A stretch of DNA of 52,961 nucleotides from Planctomycetia bacterium (lineage in GTDB: Bacteria > Planctomycetota > Planctomycetia > Gemmatales > HRBIN36). Position 1 is the stretch's first letter, and each line of letters begins with the position of its first letter. Made by a program: the position numbers and the translations under genes. The stretch lies in the NCBI GenBank assembly GCA_016795155.1, contig JAEUIE010000029.1:193212-246172 (forward strand), read 5' to 3'. The notes beneath the pieces were generated by a model. That model saw nothing but the letters and a program-made list of their open reading frames with translations, made no database searches and was not told the origin of the DNA. Below, in pieces: positions 8,867-17,437 of this stretch.

Positions 8867-9013
8867 ATGTTACGCTGTTTCATGATGTTAGCATTGCTCA
8901 GTGCCCTGGCAGGTTGTTCCTCCAAGGAGAAACTGGAAGTTCCCAAGGACACCAAGCCTGCCCCGACAACCCCACCCATTAACATGGGAGGCGGAGCAGG
9001 GCCTGCTAAATAG
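8867..9013 (+). CDS. Very small lipoprotein (48 aa)
   Basis: ATG 8867 follows GGAG by about six bases and opens a 48-residue frame: MLRC, a hydrophobic core and the lipobox ALAGC, lipid attachment expected at Cys17, then a charged and Pro-rich tail ending in GGGAGPAK. It lies about 100 bases downstream of the DUF1559 gene on the same strand and ends at a strong terminator at 9038-9064, so the two are probably co-transcribed. The short free tail suggests an envelope-anchored accessory peptide rather than an enzyme. No family is recognised. Confidence 0.7.
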   Translation: MLRCFMMLALLSALAGCSSKEKLEVPKDTKPAPTTPPINMGGGAGPAK

Positions 9014-9037
9014 CACAAGCTGCGTCATTTCATATTT

Positions 9038-9064
9038 GGCGAGAGCAGTAGCTCTCGCCATTTT
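9038..9064 (+). terminator. Rho-independent terminator
   Basis: A perfect nine-base-pair stem GGCGAGAGC/GCTCTCGCC with loop AGTA, followed by ATTTT, sits 24 bases after the mini-lipoprotein stop. Confidence 0.8.
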
Positions 9065-9173
9065 CATTCCACGCCAAATTGCCCTTGCATCACTTCAGAT
9101 TCTCGCTATCGTCCCGCCTCGTCTGGGTGAAACCCTGCATAATCCAGGTTTTCACAGTACGGGGGAAATTGCG

Positions 9174-9869
9174 ATGCACATTCATCGAATCATTCGACAG
9201 ACCACGCTCTGTTGCCTTCTGTCAGCCATCGTGGTTGCAGGCCTGGTGGGGTGCAATCCGCTCGCCCTGATTCTCTTGCCCATGGATATGATGGGTGTCG
9301 GTGACAAAGCCAATATTCAATACACCTTCCCGAAGGATGCCAAGCGGGTTGCTATCGTCGTGCATTTGGGCAAGCATCATCAGATTGATGTCGGCCACTT
9401 TAATCGTGATGTCAACAGCTTGCTATCCATGAAGGTGGCAGGTTATCTCAGCAAGAAGCCTGATATTATTCTCGCTGGCAAAGTACATCAGTGGATGGAC
9501 GAACATCCCGACTGGAAAACGCCTTACGATATCGGTCGAGGTCTGGGTGCCGACCATGTGGTATTCATCGAACTGCGTCGCATCAGCTTCTATGAAAAGG
9601 AAGGCTGGACCCAGTTTTACAAGGGAAATTGCGAAGCAGCAGTTACCATACATCGTGTCGGCACCGAGCAGGATGAAGCCATTCCTATCTGGGGGCCACA
9701 AACCTATTCCATGCGGTTTCCTTCCGGCGTGAAGCCCATGACCGATGCAGATTTGAGCCTGTCACAATTCCGAGAACTATTTGTACGTCATACTGCTGAA
9801 CGGCTCTCGTGGATCTTTGTACCACATCCTTCCAGTGCCGAGTTTGGCGATGAAAAAGTAACGAATTGA
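9174..9869 (+). CDS. Exported lipoprotein of unknown function
   Basis: ATG 9174 starts a 231-residue lipoprotein: a basic start MHIHRIIRQ, a hydrophobic core and the lipobox GLVGC. Frame continues upstream but the signal peptide fixes this start. The mature domain alternates short beta strands (KRVAIVVHLGK, DHVVFIELRRIS) with helices and contains DIGRGLGADHVVFIE. It resembles small planctomycete lipoproteins that look like an ABC-type auxiliary or TolB-N-like fold, but no family is confidently recognised. It is monocistronic, between two terminators. Confidence 0.75.
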   Translation: MHIHRIIRQTTLCCLLSAIVVAGLVGCNPLALILLPMDMMGVGDKANIQYTFPKDAKRVAIVVHLGKHHQIDVGHFNRDVNSLLSMKVAGYLSKKPDIILAGKVHQWMDEHPDWKTPYDIGRGLGADHVVFIELRRISFYEKEGWTQFYKGNCEAAVTIHRVGTEQDEAIPIWGPQTYSMRFPSGVKPMTDADLSLSQFRELFVRHTAERLSWIFVPHPSSAEFGDEKVTN

Positions 9870-9902
9870 AGCAGACTCCTTTCGGGGAGTTAGGGTGGTG
9901 GT

Positions 9903-9938
9903 GGGCCAGGCCCGTGATGCAAATCATGGGTCTGGTCC
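9903..9938 (+). terminator. Long hairpin, probable terminator
   Basis: Fifteen consecutive pairs (three of them G-U) join GGGCCAGGCCCGTGA to TCATGGGTCTGGTCC over the loop TGCAAA, followed by GTTTT. It lies 34 bases after the lipoprotein stop. Confidence 0.6.
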
Positions 9939-10289
9939 GTTTTCGGGATGGGTTTCTTTGTGGCTAATGAATGTCGACCATACGCACTTACGCACTTATG
10001 CAATTGGCAGCCCGTGGCACAAACCAGGGAAGATGTGCAACGGCTCTAATTCATTGCAGATTGCCTATTTCGTTGGGCATTCTCGAGCGCAATTGTTTTC
10101 CGAATCCGAAAATGAATGCCATTTGATGTTGGTAATGCACTTATCCCAAAAATCATAATTCCGGGAATATTCAGCCGTCGTTGGTATCCAATTAGCTGGT
10201 ATACATGGAATGGCGTAAGCACTGGGAATCGACTCTTTCCCCTTTTCTTTCATCATTCATCATGTATGATAGAAATAACCCCCCATTAA

Positions 10290-10307
10290 TTGGTCATTTT
10301 TGACCAA
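10290..10307. promoter_or_regulatory. Palindrome upstream of DUF1501 operon, possible operator
   Basis: A perfect inverted repeat TTGGTCA-TTTT-TGACCAA lies about 75 bases before the first ATG of the five-gene operon. Position and symmetry suit a binding site for a dimeric regulator. No regulator is identified. Confidence 0.35.
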
Positions 10308-10381
10308 GCTGCTTGATTCCCACCTGCTAGATCACCTAATTTAAACTTAACCTGTTTTTCGCTCCATGAAGGAGTTTATCG

Positions 10382-11728
10382 ATGTCTGTTATTCAACCAG
10401 GTACCTGGTTTGCTGATCCTGCACATTTCAAGAAACCCAGCAGGCGATCATTCCTGCATGTGGGCTTTCTCGGTTGCCTGGGTTTAACACTCGAACAGTA
10501 TCTGCGACTGCAATCAACAGCACGAGCTGATGGCTATTACCAGCCTGTGAGCAAGGAAGGGAAAGCCAAGTCGGTTATCCAGATATTCATGCCTGGCGGC
10601 ATGGCACATCAGGAATCGTTTGATCCCAAGCCCAACGCCCCTATTGAATATCGTGGCGAAATGGGTTCGGTGCCCACCAAGTTGCCCGGCGTGTTCATCA
10701 ATTCCGCACTGTCGCGAACCGCCCAGATTGCTGACAAGATCACCATCATTCGTTCGATGACGCATGGCGAAGCTGCCCACGAACGGGGCACCCATAACAT
10801 GTTCACCGGCTATCGTCCCAGCCCGGCACTGGAATACCCCAGCTTCGGTTCGGTTGTCAGCCATGAGTTTGGCGTCCGCAACAACCTGCCTCCGTATGTC
10901 TGCATTCCCAGCTTGCCGACGAACTACGCAGGCACCGGTTACCTCAGTGCAGCCTACGCTCCCTTCAGCCTGGGTAGCGATCCTGCTAACGGCAACTTCA
11001 CCGTGCAGGATTTGAATCTGCCAGGTGGTGTCGATGAAAAACGGTTCGAGACCCGTCGTTCCGTGCTCGAAGCTGTCAATGCTCACTTCGCTGCCAAGGA
11101 AAAGTCAGACAACATTGCCGCGATGGATACCTTCTATCAGCGTGCTTACGGCTTGCTCTCTTCTCAGAAGGCTAAGGAAGCGTTCAATATCAATGCTGAA
11201 CCTGCCAAGCTGCGGGATGAGTATGGCCGCAACACTGCAGGCCAGCGCATGTTGCTCGCCCGCCGACTGGTGGAAGCTGGCGTGCGGTTTGTCTCCATGA
11301 CTTACGGCGGATGGGATTTGCACAACAACATCAAGGGTGGCACTGAAGGCCAGATGCCCGCGTTCGATCAGGCTTTTGCACGATTGATTACCGATCTCGA
11401 TCAGCGTGGTCTGCTCGATTCCACCCTGGTCATGATTACCACCGAGTTTGGCCGCACACCGAAGATCAATGGCAACGCCGGTCGCGATCACTGGCCAAAA
11501 GTCTTCAGCATTGTGATGGCTGGCGGTGGCGTCAAGCGAGGCAGCGTCTTTGGCTCCTCCGATTCCACTGCAGCCGAGCCTCAGGATGATCCCCTTAGCA
11601 TCGATGACTGGTCAACCACCATCTACTCGCTGCTAGGTGTTGATCCGAAGAAACAACTTCTCGCCCCTGGCAGTCGCCCCATCCGCGTCGTCGACGGCGG
11701 CGATGTGAAGAAGGAACTGCTGGCTTAA
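10382..11728 (+). CDS. DUF1501 protein (Tat-type signal)
   Basis: A 448-residue DUF1501 protein, sulfatase/alkaline-phosphatase-like fold. AAGGAG seven bases before ATG 10382 is a near-ideal ribosome binding site. A twin-arginine-like signal, SRRSFLHVGFLG followed by a hydrophobic stretch, lies at residues 20-40. Family motifs include FMPGGMAHQESFDPKP, RSMTHGEAAHERGTHNMFTGY and TTEFGRTPKING with GRDHWPKVF. In planctomycetes these genes nearly always sit with DUF1549/DUF1553 cytochrome-like genes, as here. The enzymatic reaction is not established. It heads an operon of five genes running to 19501. Confidence 0.95.
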   Translation: MSVIQPGTWFADPAHFKKPSRRSFLHVGFLGCLGLTLEQYLRLQSTARADGYYQPVSKEGKAKSVIQIFMPGGMAHQESFDPKPNAPIEYRGEMGSVPTKLPGVFINSALSRTAQIADKITIIRSMTHGEAAHERGTHNMFTGYRPSPALEYPSFGSVVSHEFGVRNNLPPYVCIPSLPTNYAGTGYLSAAYAPFSLGSDPANGNFTVQDLNLPGGVDEKRFETRRSVLEAVNAHFAAKEKSDNIAAMDTFYQRAYGLLSSQKAKEAFNINAEPAKLRDEYGRNTAGQRMLLARRLVEAGVRFVSMTYGGWDLHNNIKGGTEGQMPAFDQAFARLITDLDQRGLLDSTLVMITTEFGRTPKINGNAGRDHWPKVFSIVMAGGGVKRGSVFGSSDSTAAEPQDDPLSIDDWSTTIYSLLGVDPKKQLLAPGSRPIRVVDGGDVKKELLA

Positions 11729-11730
11729 AT

Positions 11731-11786
11731 CATCCGTAAGGGATGAAATATAGTGATCCGGTGGTGGAGCGAAGCGATACCACCGG
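11731..11786 (+). repeat. Two short intercistronic palindromes
   Basis: CATCC-GTAAG-GGATG (11731-11745) is followed by an eight-base-pair stem CCGGTGGT/ACCACCGG (11758-11786) with loop GGAGCGAAGCGAT. They look REP-like and sit in the gap between two operon genes. Confidence 0.5.
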
Positions 11787-11821
11787 TAGCTGTTCCGGGT
11801 TGGATTCACGAAGGTTTGATC

Positions 11822-14257
11822 ATGCGACATCTGACACTGCTTCTCACCTTGTTCGTACCCACGTTGTCCTGGGCTGCTTCGCCCTTTCTTGGCGTGATCA
11901 CGCCACGTGGCGGACAGCGTGGCACAGAAGTGGAATTTACTTTCCACGGAGCCCGACTGAAAGATGCACAGGAAATACTCTGGTATTCGCCCGGCTTCAC
12001 CGCAGGCAAAATCGAGGTCGTCAATGACAACGTCGTGAAAGCGAAAATCAAAATCGCTCCCGATGCACGATTGGGACAACACAGCGTTCGTTTGCGTACC
12101 GCCACCGGCATCAGTGATTTGAAAACCATCTTCGTCGGTGCACTGCCTGAAATCGTGGAGAAGGAACCCAACAGCGAGTTCAAAACCCCACAGAAAATTC
12201 CGCTCAATGTCACCGTTAACGGAACCATTGAAAACGAAGATGTCGATTATTTCTCCGTTGATTGCAAGAAGGGACAAAGACTATCGGTCGAAATCGAAGC
12301 CATGCGATTGGCAAATCAAACTGTTTTCGATCCCGCCATTGCCATCCTCAACAGTAAACGTTTTGAAATTGCTGCCTCTGATGACAGTGCCTATGGTGCT
12401 CAGGATGGTGTATGCAGCGTGATGATTCCCGAAGATGGAACCTACACCATCATGGTGCGTGAAACCAGTTATGGCGGTAACGGCGAATGCCGCTATCGAC
12501 TGCATGTAGGCAACTTTCCACGGCCCATCGCCTGCATTCCCGCGGGCGGTAAACTCGGCGAAGAGATTGAAGTCACTTTCATTGGCGATGCTGCCGGCCC
12601 CATCAAGCAGAAAGTGAAATTACCCACCAAGCCCGATCCTGAGTTCGGCCTGTTCGTGCAGGATGCCACCGGCATTACTCCATCACCACTGCCTTTCCGG
12701 TTAAGCACCCTCAGCAACGTTGTCGAAACCGGTCCCAGTGAATTCGGCAAAGCCAATGTGTTCGATCCCAATACCCAGGCCATCAATGGCATCATCAGTG
12801 CACCGGGCGAAAACGACTGGTACCGCTTCAAGGCGAAAAAAGGCCAGGTCTTCGATGTACACTGTTATGCACGACGCATACGTTCCGGCCTCGACCCGGT
12901 CATGCATATTCACAAAGGGGAAGGTGGCTACCTCCAGGGTGATGATGATGCCATCAAACCCGATTGCTACTTCCGCTTCACCGCACCCGAAGACAAGGAA
13001 TATGTACTGCAACTGCACGACCATCTGCAGAAAGGTGGCCCGGCATTCAGCTACCGCGTCGAATTTACTCCCGTGGTGCCCAGCCTGAGCCTTTTCTTTC
13101 CTAAAGCCGATGGAAACAATCTTCCAAATCAGGATAGACAGGCCGTCGCGGTTCCTCAGGGCAACCGCATGGCAGTGCTGACCTATGCCAGCCGGGCCAA
13201 TTTTGGTGGCCCGCTTCAGGTCTACGCCACTAACCTGCCCAAGGGTATGACGCTGGAAAGCGATGTGATGGCAGACAATGTCGATGCTGTACCCGTCGTT
13301 CTCAGTGCTGCTGCTGATGCTCCGGTGGCGGGCGGGCTGATCGACCTGCGGGCCAAGCATGTCGATCCCAAGGTTGCCATTGATGGCGGCATGAACCTTG
13401 CCGCTGATCTGGTCTATGTGCAGAACGTCGGCAGCTACATCCGCTTGTTCACCAACAAGGCAGCCATAGCGGTTACCCAAGCCGTGCCCTTCACCGTTTC
13501 TCTGGTGGAACCCAAGGCTCCCCTGGTTCAGAACGGCGCCATGAATCTGAAAGTGAAGGTGGAACGCCATAAGGATTTCAAACAACCCGTCAATGTCTAC
13601 ATGCTCTGGAACCCACCTGGAATCGGATCAGCCAGTGGCATCACCATTCCAGGTGACAAGCCCGAAGGCGATTATCCGATCAATGCCGCCCCCAATGCCC
13701 AGGTACGCAAATGGAAAATTTGCGTGATTGCTTTCGCCGAGACTGGTTTCGGCCCGGCCTGGGTTTCCTCGCAGCTCATCACGCTCGATGTCGCTGCACC
13801 CTACATGGCGATGAGCATGGATCGCCCAGCCGTAGAGCAGGGCAAGGAAACGGAACTGCTGTGCAAGCTGACTATCAGCAAGCCTTTTGAAGGGGTAGGC
13901 AAAGTTCATGTGGTGGGACTGCCTCACAATGTCAAAGCGCCAGTGATGGATATCAACAAAGACACCAAGGAAGTGGTGGTAAAACTGACCACTCAGAAGG
14001 ACAGCCCGCCCGGCCAGCATCAGGGCATCTTTGCCCAAGTCTATATTCCCGAAAAGGGAGAGCAGATGCTGCACCAGGTCGGTGGCACCGTGCTTCGCAT
14101 TGATGCACCACCTCCGCCCAAGCCCAATCAGCCTGCTGCAGTAGCCGCCGCGCCCCCACCTGCTGCACCAGCCAAAACTGAAAAGAAGTTGTCACGTTTG
14201 GAGAAACTCAGACTCGAACAGGCCGAAAAAGAAAAAGCCGCCGCAGGAGGGAAGTAA
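11822..14257 (+). CDS. PPC-domain exported protein of the DUF1501 operon
   Basis: An 811-residue exported protein starting at ATG 11822, with GAAGG eight bases upstream; earlier in-frame codons lack a signal. The signal peptide is MRHLTLLLTLFVPTLSWAA. It contains an IPT/TIG-like segment near residues 25-105 (TPRGGQRGTEVEFTFHGARL), then at least two bacterial pre-peptidase C-terminal (PPC) domains, recognisable by EDVDYFSVDCKKGQRLSVEI near residue 140 and ENDWYRFKAKKGQVFDVHC near residue 335. The C-terminus is a Pro/Ala-rich linker and a Lys/Glu-rich helix. PPC domains bind polysaccharide or aid secretion; here it is probably a surface partner of the cytochrome-like proteins encoded downstream. 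There is no protease domain. Confidence 0.85.
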   Translation: MRHLTLLLTLFVPTLSWAASPFLGVITPRGGQRGTEVEFTFHGARLKDAQEILWYSPGFTAGKIEVVNDNVVKAKIKIAPDARLGQHSVRLRTATGISDLKTIFVGALPEIVEKEPNSEFKTPQKIPLNVTVNGTIENEDVDYFSVDCKKGQRLSVEIEAMRLANQTVFDPAIAILNSKRFEIAASDDSAYGAQDGVCSVMIPEDGTYTIMVRETSYGGNGECRYRLHVGNFPRPIACIPAGGKLGEEIEVTFIGDAAGPIKQKVKLPTKPDPEFGLFVQDATGITPSPLPFRLSTLSNVVETGPSEFGKANVFDPNTQAINGIISAPGENDWYRFKAKKGQVFDVHCYARRIRSGLDPVMHIHKGEGGYLQGDDDAIKPDCYFRFTAPEDKEYVLQLHDHLQKGGPAFSYRVEFTPVVPSLSLFFPKADGNNLPNQDRQAVAVPQGNRMAVLTYASRANFGGPLQVYATNLPKGMTLESDVMADNVDAVPVVLSAAADAPVAGGLIDLRAKHVDPKVAIDGGMNLAADLVYVQNVGSYIRLFTNKAAIAVTQAVPFTVSLVEPKAPLVQNGAMNLKVKVERHKDFKQPVNVYMLWNPPGIGSASGITIPGDKPEGDYPINAAPNAQVRKWKICVIAFAETGFGPAWVSSQLITLDVAAPYMAMSMDRPAVEQGKETELLCKLTISKPFEGVGKVHVVGLPHNVKAPVMDINKDTKEVVVKLTTQKDSPPGQHQGIFAQVYIPEKGEQMLHQVGGTVLRIDAPPPPKPNQPAAVAAAPPPAAPAKTEKKLSRLEKLRLEQAEKEKAAAGGK

Positions 14258-14262
14258 TAGCC

Positions 14263-14853
14263 ATGTCAGCTGGGGCCATCAGTCTGGAAAGGATGGTGAA
14301 CGCCGTGGAAAAAGTTCGGCAAAAGCTGCTGCGCGCAACTTCTCAGTTGAATGCTGACCAGATTCCCTATGCTGTCGTAGGCGGAAATGCTGTGATGGCA
14401 TGGGTATCTACTGTTGATGCCGAGGCTGTCCGCTCAACGAAGGATGTTGATATTCTCCTGCGTCGTGACGATCTTCAGCACGCGATTGCTTCATTGGATA
14501 AGATCGGCTTCTATCACCGCTGTGTGGCAGGTGTGGATATGTTTCTTGAAGGGGAGAAAGACAGTCCAAGGTCAGCCATTCAAGTTGTCTTTGCCAATGA
14601 GAAAGTGAAAGCCCATGAAACCGTTCTCAACCCAGATGTAACTGAATCGAAGTTAACACCGGAAGGTTTTTACGTCCTGACACTGGAGAAGTTGGTGCAG
14701 ATCAAACTCACAGCTTTTCGAGACAAGGATCGTACACACCTGCGAGATTTCATTGATTTGGGTATGATCGATGCCTCTTGGCTGAGCAAGTATCCGCCTG
14801 AGTTGGCAAAGAACTTGCAGCATTTGCTGGATAACCCTCAGAGCGTCATCTGA
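14263..14853 (+). CDS. Nucleotidyltransferase-fold protein
   Basis: A 196-residue protein starting five bases after the PPC stop. VVGGNAVMAWV near residue 40 and STKDVDILLRRDD near residue 65 give the GG and DxD metal-binding signature of the nucleotidyltransferase superfamily (MNT/AbiEii-like, DUF6036-type). A C-terminal part, YVLTLEKLVQIKLTAFRDKDRTHLRDF, matches the helical region seen in proteins that manage KLK and RDK motifs. No signal peptide, so cytoplasmic, in contrast to its exported neighbours. It interrupts an otherwise standard exported-protein operon. No toxin/antitoxin partner is adjacent. The NMP-transfer role is inferred from fold only. Confidence 0.8.
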   Translation: MSAGAISLERMVNAVEKVRQKLLRATSQLNADQIPYAVVGGNAVMAWVSTVDAEAVRSTKDVDILLRRDDLQHAIASLDKIGFYHRCVAGVDMFLEGEKDSPRSAIQVVFANEKVKAHETVLNPDVTESKLTPEGFYVLTLEKLVQIKLTAFRDKDRTHLRDFIDLGMIDASWLSKYPPELAKNLQHLLDNPQSVI

Positions 14854-14884
14854 TCGTAACTTGTTTGTACACGACGTGAGATTC

Positions 14885-17329
14885 ATGATGAGAAGCGTTT
14901 TGACATACGGATGCCTGATTTTTCTGGCGACTTGCAGCAAGGCCGGCGAACCGGTCTCCGCACCGACGGCCCCCACGCTCACGCAGCTTGCCGTGTTCCC
15001 TGCTAACGTGCAGCTGAACACTGCTCGCGATCGTCAGTCATTCATCGTTCAGGCAACCTTCAGTGATGGCATTACCCGTGATGTCACCAGCGAAGTCAAA
15101 CCAGCCCTGAAAGATGGCTCGCTCGTCAAGCTCGATAAGAACACCCTCTACCCGGCCAAAGATGGCAGCACTGAGTTCTCCATCACCTACGGTGGCAAAT
15201 CAGTCGTCGTTCCGGTGAGCGTGAAAGACGCTGCTGCCGACCGGCCCATCAGCTTCAAGCTCGATGTGATGCCCGTCTTCATGAAAACCGGCTGCAACGT
15301 AGGCAGTTGTCACGGTGCGGCTCGTGGCAAGGATGGCTTTCGCCTGTCCCTCTTCGGCTTTGATGCCGATGGCGATCATCATCGCCTGACGCGCGAACTC
15401 AACGGCAGGCGTTTGAACCTGGCGGTGCCTCAGGAAAGCATGCTGCTCGAAAAAGCTACTGGAAAAGTTCCACACACCGGCGGCAAGAAAATGGAAGAGG
15501 GCAGCGAACTCTACAACGAAGTTGTACGTTGGCTCAATGCCGGCGCTCCTTCCGATCCTGCTACCGTGGCGGTGCCTACCAGCGTGGAACTATACCCCAA
15601 AACTGCCGTGCTCGATGGCAAAGGCGCTACCCAGAAACTGACAGTACGGGCCAAGTACTCCGATGGCACGGATCGCGACGTCACCCATCTGGCTTACTTC
15701 ATGTCGAATAATGATCGCTCTGCCGCTGTCTCGCAGGAAGGCATTGTCACCGCAGGCGAACGGGGCGAAGCATTCGTCTCCGCCCGGTTTGAAACCTTCA
15801 ACGTCGGGTCGCCCTTCATCGTGTTGCCCAAGGGCTTGCAGTTCACTTTCCCCAATGTGCCTGAAAACAACTACATCGACACGCTGGTCTTCAACAAACT
15901 GAAGAAACTTCGCATGTCGCCTTCAGGCCTCTGCGACGATCCAACTTTCCTGCGTCGCGTTTATCTCGATATCGTGGGTACCGTGCCTACTGCGGAAGAA
16001 ACCCGCAAATTCCTGGATGATCAGGACCCCAAAAAACGTGAAAAGCTCGTCGATGAACTGCTCACCCGCAAGGAGTTCGTCGAAATGTGGGTGATGAAAT
16101 GGGCCGAACTGCTCCAGATTCGTTCCAACATCAATGTCAGCTACAAATCGACGCTGCTCTATTTCAACTGGCTGCAGGATCGCATTTCCAACAACGTGCC
16201 TATGGATGAAATGGTGCGGGAACTCCTCTCCTCCAAGGGAGGCACCTTTGCCAACCCGGCTACTAACTTCTATCAGGTGGAAACCGATACGCTCAAGCTC
16301 ACCGAAAACGTGGCCCAGGTCTTCATGGGCATGCGTATCCAGTGTGCCCAGTGCCATAATCATCCGTTCGACCGCTGGACGATGGACGACTACTACAGCT
16401 TCGCCTCCTTCTTTACGCAGGTAGGCCGCAAAGGTGGAGAAGACCCCCGCGAACTGATCATCTTCAATGCCGGTGGTGGTGAACTGAATCACCCCACTAA
16501 GGGCAGACCGTTGCCTCCCAAATTCCTCGGCGGCGAAACACCCAATGCGCCCGGCAAAGATCGCCGTGAAGTGCTCGCCGGCTGGCTCGCTTCCGACAAG
16601 AATCCCTACTTCGCCACCAACCTCGCGAACATTGTCTGGACGCATTTCTTTGGCAAAGGCATTGTCGAACCTGTCGATGATGTGCGTGTCAGCAATCCTG
16701 CCGCCAACGATGAACTTCTCCAGGAACTGGCCAAACGGTTTAGTGCTAATAAGTACGATTTCCGCAAGCTGATCCGCGATATCTGCACCTCGCGAACCTA
16801 TCAGTTGGTAACCCAGCCGAATGAAACCAACGAACTGGATAGCCGTAATTTCGCCCGTGCCTCAGTTCGCCGGCTTCGTGCGGAAGTGCTGCTCGATGTG
16901 GTATCGCAAGTCACAGAAACCAAGAACAAGTTTCAAGGTCTGCCTCTAGGTGCCAGGGCCGTGCAGATTGCTGACGGCCAGGCCAGCACCTACTTCCTTA
17001 CTACTTTCGGCAGAGCCACCCGCGAAACCGTTTGCTCCTGCGAAGTGAAAATGGAGCCGAATCTCTCCCAGGCCCTGCACCTGCTCAATGGCGATACGGT
17101 CACCAGCCGTGTAGTATCAGGTGGTGTCATTACCAGGGCACTCGCTGTTAAGAAAACACCTTCGGAAATCATAGAGGATCTCTATCTTCGGTGTCTAAAC
17201 CGCAAGGCGACGCGTGAGGAGCTGAACGCCCTGTGTTCCATCGTCAACACCGCTGCTGACAAAACAAAAGCCCTCGAAGATGTCTTCTGGGGCATCCTCA
17301 ACAGCCGGGAGTTTTTGTTTAATCACTAG
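14885..17329 (+). CDS. DUF1549/DUF1553 protein with Ig-like and cytochrome-like domains
   Basis: An 814-residue exported protein. ATG 14885 begins a signal peptide (MMRSVLTYGCLIFLATCSKAG); a TTG 24 bases upstream is less likely. Order: BIG2/Ig-like domain (QLAVFPANVQLNTARDRQ), a planctomycete cytochrome-like segment with GCNVGSCHGAARGKDGF, a second Ig-like domain (SVELYPKTAVLDGKG), DUF1549 (DDPTFLRRVYLDIVGTVPT) with a classic CAQCH near residue 485, and DUF1553 (LAGWLASDKNPYFATNLANIVW). The family pairs with DUF1501 proteins and is thought to work at the outer envelope. The first haem-like motif is C-x4-CH instead of C-x2-CH. The stop TAG overlaps a heptamer repeat array. Confidence 0.9.
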   Translation: MMRSVLTYGCLIFLATCSKAGEPVSAPTAPTLTQLAVFPANVQLNTARDRQSFIVQATFSDGITRDVTSEVKPALKDGSLVKLDKNTLYPAKDGSTEFSITYGGKSVVVPVSVKDAAADRPISFKLDVMPVFMKTGCNVGSCHGAARGKDGFRLSLFGFDADGDHHRLTRELNGRRLNLAVPQESMLLEKATGKVPHTGGKKMEEGSELYNEVVRWLNAGAPSDPATVAVPTSVELYPKTAVLDGKGATQKLTVRAKYSDGTDRDVTHLAYFMSNNDRSAAVSQEGIVTAGERGEAFVSARFETFNVGSPFIVLPKGLQFTFPNVPENNYIDTLVFNKLKKLRMSPSGLCDDPTFLRRVYLDIVGTVPTAEETRKFLDDQDPKKREKLVDELLTRKEFVEMWVMKWAELLQIRSNINVSYKSTLLYFNWLQDRISNNVPMDEMVRELLSSKGGTFANPATNFYQVETDTLKLTENVAQVFMGMRIQCAQCHNHPFDRWTMDDYYSFASFFTQVGRKGGEDPRELIIFNAGGGELNHPTKGRPLPPKFLGGETPNAPGKDRREVLAGWLASDKNPYFATNLANIVWTHFFGKGIVEPVDDVRVSNPAANDELLQELAKRFSANKYDFRKLIRDICTSRTYQLVTQPNETNELDSRNFARASVRRLRAEVLLDVVSQVTETKNKFQGLPLGARAVQIADGQASTYFLTTFGRATRETVCSCEVKMEPNLSQALHLLNGDTVTSRVVSGGVITRALAVKKTPSEIIEDLYLRCLNRKATREELNALCSIVNTAADKTKALEDVFWGILNSREFLFNH

Positions 17330-17351
17330 CTTTCAGCTGTCAGCTATCAGC
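17328..17351 (+). repeat. AGCTNTC heptamer array
   Basis: Three tandem degenerate heptamers (AGCTTTC, AGCTGTC, AGCTATC) plus AGC begin inside the TAG stop codon of the preceding gene. Same family as arrays at 36481, 36577, 40357, 42228 and 42653. Confidence 0.85.
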
Positions 17352-17376
17352 AATTGCTCCAAAGGAGCAGGACAAC

Positions 17377-17401
17377 TTAGCCCAGGGCATAGCCCTGGGT
17401 A
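17377..17401. repeat. REP-like TTAGCCC palindrome
   Basis: TTAG head, then an eight-base-pair hairpin CCCAGGGC/GCCCTGGG with loop ATA. It lies between two operon genes and resembles, with another stem sequence, the TTAG palindromes at 5051 and 22002. Confidence 0.65.
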
Positions 17402-17437
17402 CAGAATTCAGAATAACAGTCGGTTCGGAGTCTGTGT

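Larger units (their letters stand above)
9870..10381. other. Gene-free 512-bp region
   Basis: Starts with a short hairpin (9875-9890, ACTCC/GGAGT) and a long terminator-like hairpin (9903-9938). It also holds a short palindrome at 10290-10307. The rest shows no credible reading frame. It must contain the promoter of the DUF1501 operon. Confidence 0.5.

Noticed and set aside
12701-13585. A 294-codon minus-strand frame inside the PPC gene
   Set aside because: No ribosome site or recognised domain; the PPC domains on the plus strand explain the region.
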